Shown here: positions 14,023-16,386 of the stretch, one piece after another
Position numbering within the stretch: the first letter of the stretch is position 1
How the letters are laid out: every line of letters starts with the position of its first letter
Assembly (NCBI GenBank): GCA_900548795.1
Contig: URLT01000036.1
Span: 1 to 16,386, forward strand
DNA length: 16,386 nt
Source of the DNA: an uncultured Eubacteriales bacterium
Lineage (GTDB): Bacteria > Bacillota > Clostridia > Oscillospirales > Oscillospiraceae
Direction: 5' to 3'
Position numbers and translations under genes: made by a program
The notes under the pieces: model-generated
The model's input: only the letters and a program-made list of their open reading frames with translations
Told to the model about the DNA's origin: nothing
Databases searched by the model: none

Positions 14023-14207
14023 GAAGGCGGTTTCGCGAATATTGGCTGGCGCGTCGCGAGCGAATCGGCGACCGCCTGCGCTACGGCTCGATGAAGCGCT
14101 ATTTCCGCTGCCCGAAGTGCCGAGCCGTGCAGTCCGTCCCGGTCGGGCGGGGCCAGACGAAGATCGTCTGCCGTCGATGCGGCGAGATCTTCCTCAGAAG
14201 AACGTAA
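14019..14207 (+). CDS. small zinc-ribbon protein overlapping pgsA
   Basis: This 62-residue, very basic protein has two CxxC pairs (C31/C34 in CPKC and C51/C54 in CRRC), 16 residues apart: a small zinc ribbon. The first 28 residues are rich in Arg and aromatics. The start codon overlaps the pgsA stop as ATGA, so the two genes are co-translated. It ends shortly before a strong terminator. It could bind RNA, DNA or membrane surface; I do not recognise a specific family. Its conservation as a partner of pgsA is untested here. Confidence 0.7.
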   Translation: MRRRFREYWLARRERIGDRLRYGSMKRYFRCPKCRAVQSVPVGRGQTKIVCRRCGEIFLRRT

Positions 14208-14219
14208 TGCGCTCATGCA

Positions 14220-14251
14220 AAACGAGGCTGTCCGAACGGACAGCCTCGTTT
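14220..14251. terminator. bidirectional terminator between pgsA and rpsR operons
   Basis: A 14-bp perfect stem AAACGAGGCTGTCC/GGACAGCCTCGTTT has loop GAAC. T-rich bases follow on the plus strand, and GTTTTGC follows on the minus strand. It lies between convergent operons and could end both. Confidence 0.8.
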
Positions 14252-14272
14252 GTTGCTGTTTGAAACCATACT

Positions 14273-14329
14273 AGAATCTGTTAAAAAGCTTGAAGAGCTT
14301 TTTATAGCGCCAACGGCGCGTCAGATTCT
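14273..14329 (-). other. possible three-way-junction RNA structure downstream of rpsR
   Basis: Outer arms AGAATCTG (14273-14280) and CAGATTCT (14322-14329) enclose two hairpins. These are TAAAAAGCT/AGCTTTTTA (14282-14290 and 14296-14304) and GCGCC/GGCGC (14307-14311 and 14315-14319). All stems are perfect and only 1-2 bases separate them at the junction. No coding frame covers it. The strand of function is uncertain. Confidence 0.45.
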
Positions 14330-14352
14330 GCATGAGACGGCGCAGCACACGG

Positions 14353-14382
14353 GATTCTTGATTCAATATTGAATCAAGAATC
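14353..14382. repeat. 30-bp perfect palindrome directly after rpsR
   Basis: GATTCTTGATTCAAT (14353-14367) is followed at once by its exact complement (14368-14382) with no loop. It lies 4 bases past the rpsR stop. It could be a 3' mRNA hairpin, a protein-binding dyad, or the joined ends of a small mobile element. There is no T-run. Confidence 0.7.
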
Positions 14383-14386
14383 AGTA

Positions 14387-14623
14387 TCAGTCTGCAACGT
14401 AGGGCAGCAGAGCGATCTGACGTGCGCGCTTAATGGCGATGGTCAGCTGGCGCTGATGGGCAGCGCAGGTGCCGGTGGTGCGGCGGGGCAGGATCTTGCC
14501 GCGCTCAGAGGTAAAACGACGGAGCTTGGCAGCGTCCTTGAAATCGATGCTCGTGACCTTGTCGACGCAGAAGTTACATACCTTCTTGCGCTTGCGCGGA
14601 CGAGCCTTGTCGTTCATAGCCAT
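14387..14623 (-). CDS. rpsR: 30S ribosomal protein bS18
   Basis: This 78-residue basic protein has the bS18 core IDFKDAAKLRRFTSERGKILPRRTTGTCAAHQRQLTIAIKRARQIALLPY (spanning about 26-75). The N-terminal CNFC pair (C16/C19) is a potential zinc site of the kind found in many bS18 proteins. AAGGAGG lies 8 bases before the ATG at 14623. It is the last gene of the rpsF-ssb-rpsR operon; rplI does not follow. Confidence 0.97.
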   Translation of the reverse strand: MAMNDKARPRKRKKVCNFCVDKVTSIDFKDAAKLRRFTSERGKILPRRTTGTCAAHQRQLTIAIKRARQIALLPYVAD

Positions 14624-14665
14624 GATGAAATCCTCCTTCTTAGCAGTCTCGGTGAAAAAGCTCAG

Positions 14666-15121
14666 TTAAAACGGGAGCTGACTGTCGTCATCCTCAATCA
14701 TGGAGAAATCGGATGTCGTAGCGGGCGCGGCATAGCTGTTGGCGGCAGGAGCCGGCGCGTTGCCGAAGCTCTGCGAATAGCCGTTGCTGTCGCCGCTGTC
14801 GCGCTTGGAGTCGCCGAAATAGATGTTGTCGGCAACGACCTCTGCGCTGGTGCGCTTGTTCCCGTCCTTGTCGGTCCACGGACGAATCTGCAGCCGACCG
14901 GAAACCACCGCCATACGTCCCTTGACGAAATACTTGCTGACGAATTCAGCCGTATTGCGCCACGCGACGACGTCGATGAAATCCGTTTCGCGCTCGCCGT
15001 TGGAGCTCGCATAATCGCGATCGACAGCGATGCGCATCGTGGCCACCGCCACGCCGGAGCCTGTCCGACGAAGCTCGGGGTCACGGGTAAGACGACCCAT
15101 GAGAACGATGTGATTCAGCAT
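14666..15121 (-). CDS. ssb: single-stranded DNA-binding protein
   Basis: This 151-residue SSB has an OB fold (about 1-105) starting MLNHIVLMGRLTRDPELR and including FIDVVAWRNTAEFVSKYF and ASVxADNIYF-like strands (SAEVVADNIYF). A flexible Gly/Ser/Ala/Asn linker follows, then the acidic tip DDDSQLPF that recruits partner proteins. It protects single-stranded DNA in replication and repair. AAGGAGA precedes the ATG and overlaps the rpsF stop codon, so the genes are coupled. Confidence 0.97.
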   Translation of the reverse strand: MLNHIVLMGRLTRDPELRRTGSGVAVATMRIAVDRDYASSNGERETDFIDVVAWRNTAEFVSKYFVKGRMAVVSGRLQIRPWTDKDGNKRTSAEVVADNIYFGDSKRDSGDSNGYSQSFGNAPAPAANSYAAPATTSDFSMIEDDDSQLPF

Positions 15122-15133
15122 TCTTAGGTCTCC

Positions 15134-15430
15134 TTACTCTTCGACAGCGACGATCAAAGAGCGCAGGATGCCGTCGGTGATCTTGAACACACGATCCAGC
15201 TCGGCGGGGAGCTCGGGCTTGCATTCGCAGGTCATCAGGACATAGTAGCCCTCGGGCAGATCGTTGATGGGATATGCCAGCCGGCGCTTGCCCCATTCCT
15301 CGATACCCGTGAGAGTACCTTCTGCCTCAACCATCGCCTTGAACTTTTCCACGAGAGCGGCAATACCCTCTTCGCCCTTGGCAGGGTCGATGATATAGAC
15401 GATCTCATACTTACCGGAAATCTTAGCCAT
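15134..15430 (-). CDS. rpsF: 30S ribosomal protein bS6
   Basis: This 98-residue protein matches bS6: YEIVYIIDPAKGEEGIAALVEKF, then EEWGKRRLAYPINDLPEGYYVLM and a final VFKITDGILRSLIV. I chose ATG at 15430 (MAKIS); an upstream in-frame GTG lies inside the Shine-Dalgarno itself. AAGGAGGTG precedes it by 9 bases. First gene of the operon; bS6 binds bS18 in the platform of the 30S subunit. Confidence 0.97.
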   Translation of the reverse strand: MAKISGKYEIVYIIDPAKGEEGIAALVEKFKAMVEAEGTLTGIEEWGKRRLAYPINDLPEGYYVLMTCECKPELPAELDRVFKITDGILRSLIVAVEE

Positions 15431-15459
15431 TGTTGTTTGCACCTCCTTTTGGACTTTTG

Positions 15460-15537
15460 GCCGCCGATCGCGTCGGCGGCAAGGATTGCCTGCTGCACAG
15501 GCTTATATATTTTAGCCGTTTTCCATTAGTTTGTCAA
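15460..15537 (-). promoter_or_regulatory. promoter and leader hairpin of the rpsF-ssb-rpsR operon
   Basis: On the minus strand -35 TTGACA (15537-15532), a 17-base spacer and -10 TAAAAT (15514-15509) form a strong promoter. The leader carries an 8-bp hairpin GCCGCCGA/TCGGCGGC (15460-15467 and 15473-15480) just upstream of the ribosome binding site. In other bacteria an S6:S18 complex represses its own leader; whether this hairpin is that site is unproven. Confidence 0.75.
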
Positions 15538-15580
15538 CTGTTTTTTCTGTATTTCTCGAAAAAAACATCCGGTTTTTCTG

Positions 15581-16386
15581 TCAATTCGGCGCATTCTGAC
15601 CGAAAAGGTAATATTGGTCGTTTTCGCCGGTGTTGGGATTGTAGACAACGGCGAATTCATCGTCGATCCACGCAGGATAGCTGATCCCGTTGTAGGGAAT
15701 GGTGCCGTGAAGAATATCGCCCTCGGCGGTGAGACGGTGCACCTCGATGCAGGCGGCCGTCATGGTCACCGGGTCAAAATCAGGCAGGGCGAGATAGCAC
15801 AGCTCGCCGTTGACCTCGTCAACATCCCAAACATAGAGGTTGTCAACCAGCACGCGGTCATTCTCGTCGATCACGATCATCTTCGCCGGCTGCACATCGC
15901 TGCGGTGTGTCGTCAGGACAAGGTATCCCCCCTCCTGCTCAATGTCGACGGCGTCGGCAATGTGCACGACCTCCGAGCCGTCATAGTTGCAGGAATAGAC
16001 CGAGCTGCCCCATGTTTCATCGTCGCCGATCCAGTTCGGCTCGAAGTAATAGACGCGATTTTCCGTCGTCGCAGCAAGGAGGTATTGCGAGGTGTCGAGC
16101 TGAGGCGGCAGACTGCGCTCGCTCGGCTCGGGGCGAACAGTCGGGATCTCGATCGTCGGGCGCTCCTCGGTCGGCAGGAGTGTGCCGACGGTATTTTCGC
16201 TCGGAGCCTCCTTCGACTCCGACGACGGCTCGGACGGCTCAGGCTTCGGCGCCTTTCGTTCCTTCAGCAGGAAAACCGTCAGCACGGTCACGCCCGCGGC
16301 CAGCACGGCAACGCAGGCGATCAAGATCGGCACGAGCCAAGATTTTTTCGGTTTTTTCGGCTTCGGTGCATCACTGCGCGGCGGGG
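15581..16386 (-). CDS. membrane-anchored protein of unknown function, 5' end beyond the window
   Basis: The frame stays open to the right edge, so the N-terminus is missing. The visible part begins with a basic Pro/Lys stretch (APKPKKPKKSWL), then one transmembrane helix (about VPILIACVAVLAAGVTVLTVFLL). A Pro/Glu/Ser-rich linker follows, then an extracellular domain of about 170 residues. That domain has repeated strand patterns (YLLAATTENRVYYFEP, SVYSCNYDGSEVVHI, YLVLTTH, ELCYLALPD), suggesting a beta-propeller like those in DUF5050-type proteins. A GTG at 16333 could be read as a start, but the preceding Lys/Pro codons and the missing ribosome site argue against it. Such proteins often carry an N-terminal zinc ribbon, which would lie outside the window. 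No clear terminator was seen between it and the rpsF promoter. Confidence 0.65.
   Translation of the reverse strand, partial: PPRSDAPKPKKPKKSWLVPILIACVAVLAAGVTVLTVFLLKERKAPKPEPSEPSSESKEAPSENTVGTLLPTEERPTIEIPTVRPEPSERSLPPQLDTSQYLLAATTENRVYYFEPNWIGDDETWGSSVYSCNYDGSEVVHIADAVDIEQEGGYLVLTTHRSDVQPAKMIVIDENDRVLVDNLYVWDVDEVNGELCYLALPDFDPVTMTAACIEVHRLTAEGDILHGTIPYNGISYPAWIDDEFAVVYNPNTGENDQYYLFGQNAPN

Noticed and set aside
15430..15442. Upstream GTG start for rpsF at 15442
   Set aside because: The GTG lies inside the AAGGAGGTG ribosome site; the ATG at 15430 is correctly spaced and begins the conserved bS6 sequence.
1..16386. CRISPR array, phage genes or insertion sequence
   Set aside because: No regularly spaced repeats, cas genes, capsid, integrase or transposase were seen; the only repeats are the fold-back elements and hairpins described.

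Overview
The window looks like chromosomal DNA from a moderately GC-rich Clostridia-type Firmicute, plausibly a gut or rumen Oscillospirales member. The evidence is strong AGGAGG ribosome binding sites, several near-consensus TTGACA/TATAAT promoters with 17-base spacers, an rpsF-ssb-rpsR operon, an OmpR-type two-component pair and RbsABC-type sugar transport. The taxonomic placement is an inference; no rRNA is present.

Region 1 (1-600) holds a terminator at the left edge, a small HTH gene with its own promoter (182-400, +) and an 18-bp inverted repeat at the boundary with the next, convergent operon.

Region 2 (586-10190) is the main accessory unit, a divergent carbohydrate-utilisation locus. 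On the minus strand, starting from a promoter near 7264-7292, the order is FAD oxidoreductase 2, FAD oxidoreductase 1, lipoprotein sugar-binding protein, two-domain ABC ATPase and RbsC-like permease. On the plus strand, from a consensus promoter at 7355-7383, come a LacI-family regulator and a fusion of VOC (glyoxalase-fold) modules to a PfkB sugar kinase. A shared 13-bp motif lies just downstream of both promoters, so the LacI protein probably controls both arms. My reading is import of a sugar or polyol, flavin-dependent oxidation by a pair of paralogous enzymes, a metal-dependent VOC step and phosphorylation. The substrate is unknown. This is the best candidate for an undescribed system here.

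Region 3 (10191-11500) holds a large palindrome, a KTSC-domain lipoprotein (-) and a tRNA-Thr/tRNA-Tyr pair (-) with a consensus promoter and an intrinsic terminator.

Region 4 (11509-14251) holds a sensor kinase and OmpR-type regulator (-), divergent from pgsA and a small zinc-ribbon protein (+).

Region 5 (14252-16386) holds a structured intergenic segment, the rpsF-ssb-rpsR operon (-) and the 3' part of a membrane-anchored protein (-) that runs off the right edge.

Three copies of a non-coding fold-back repeat (MITE-like) lie at 5650-5812, 7428-7470 and 11000-11112. One interrupts the oxidoreductase operon exactly at a stop codon, and one sits in the leader of the LacI gene. Several gene ends carry strong hairpins without a U-tract.
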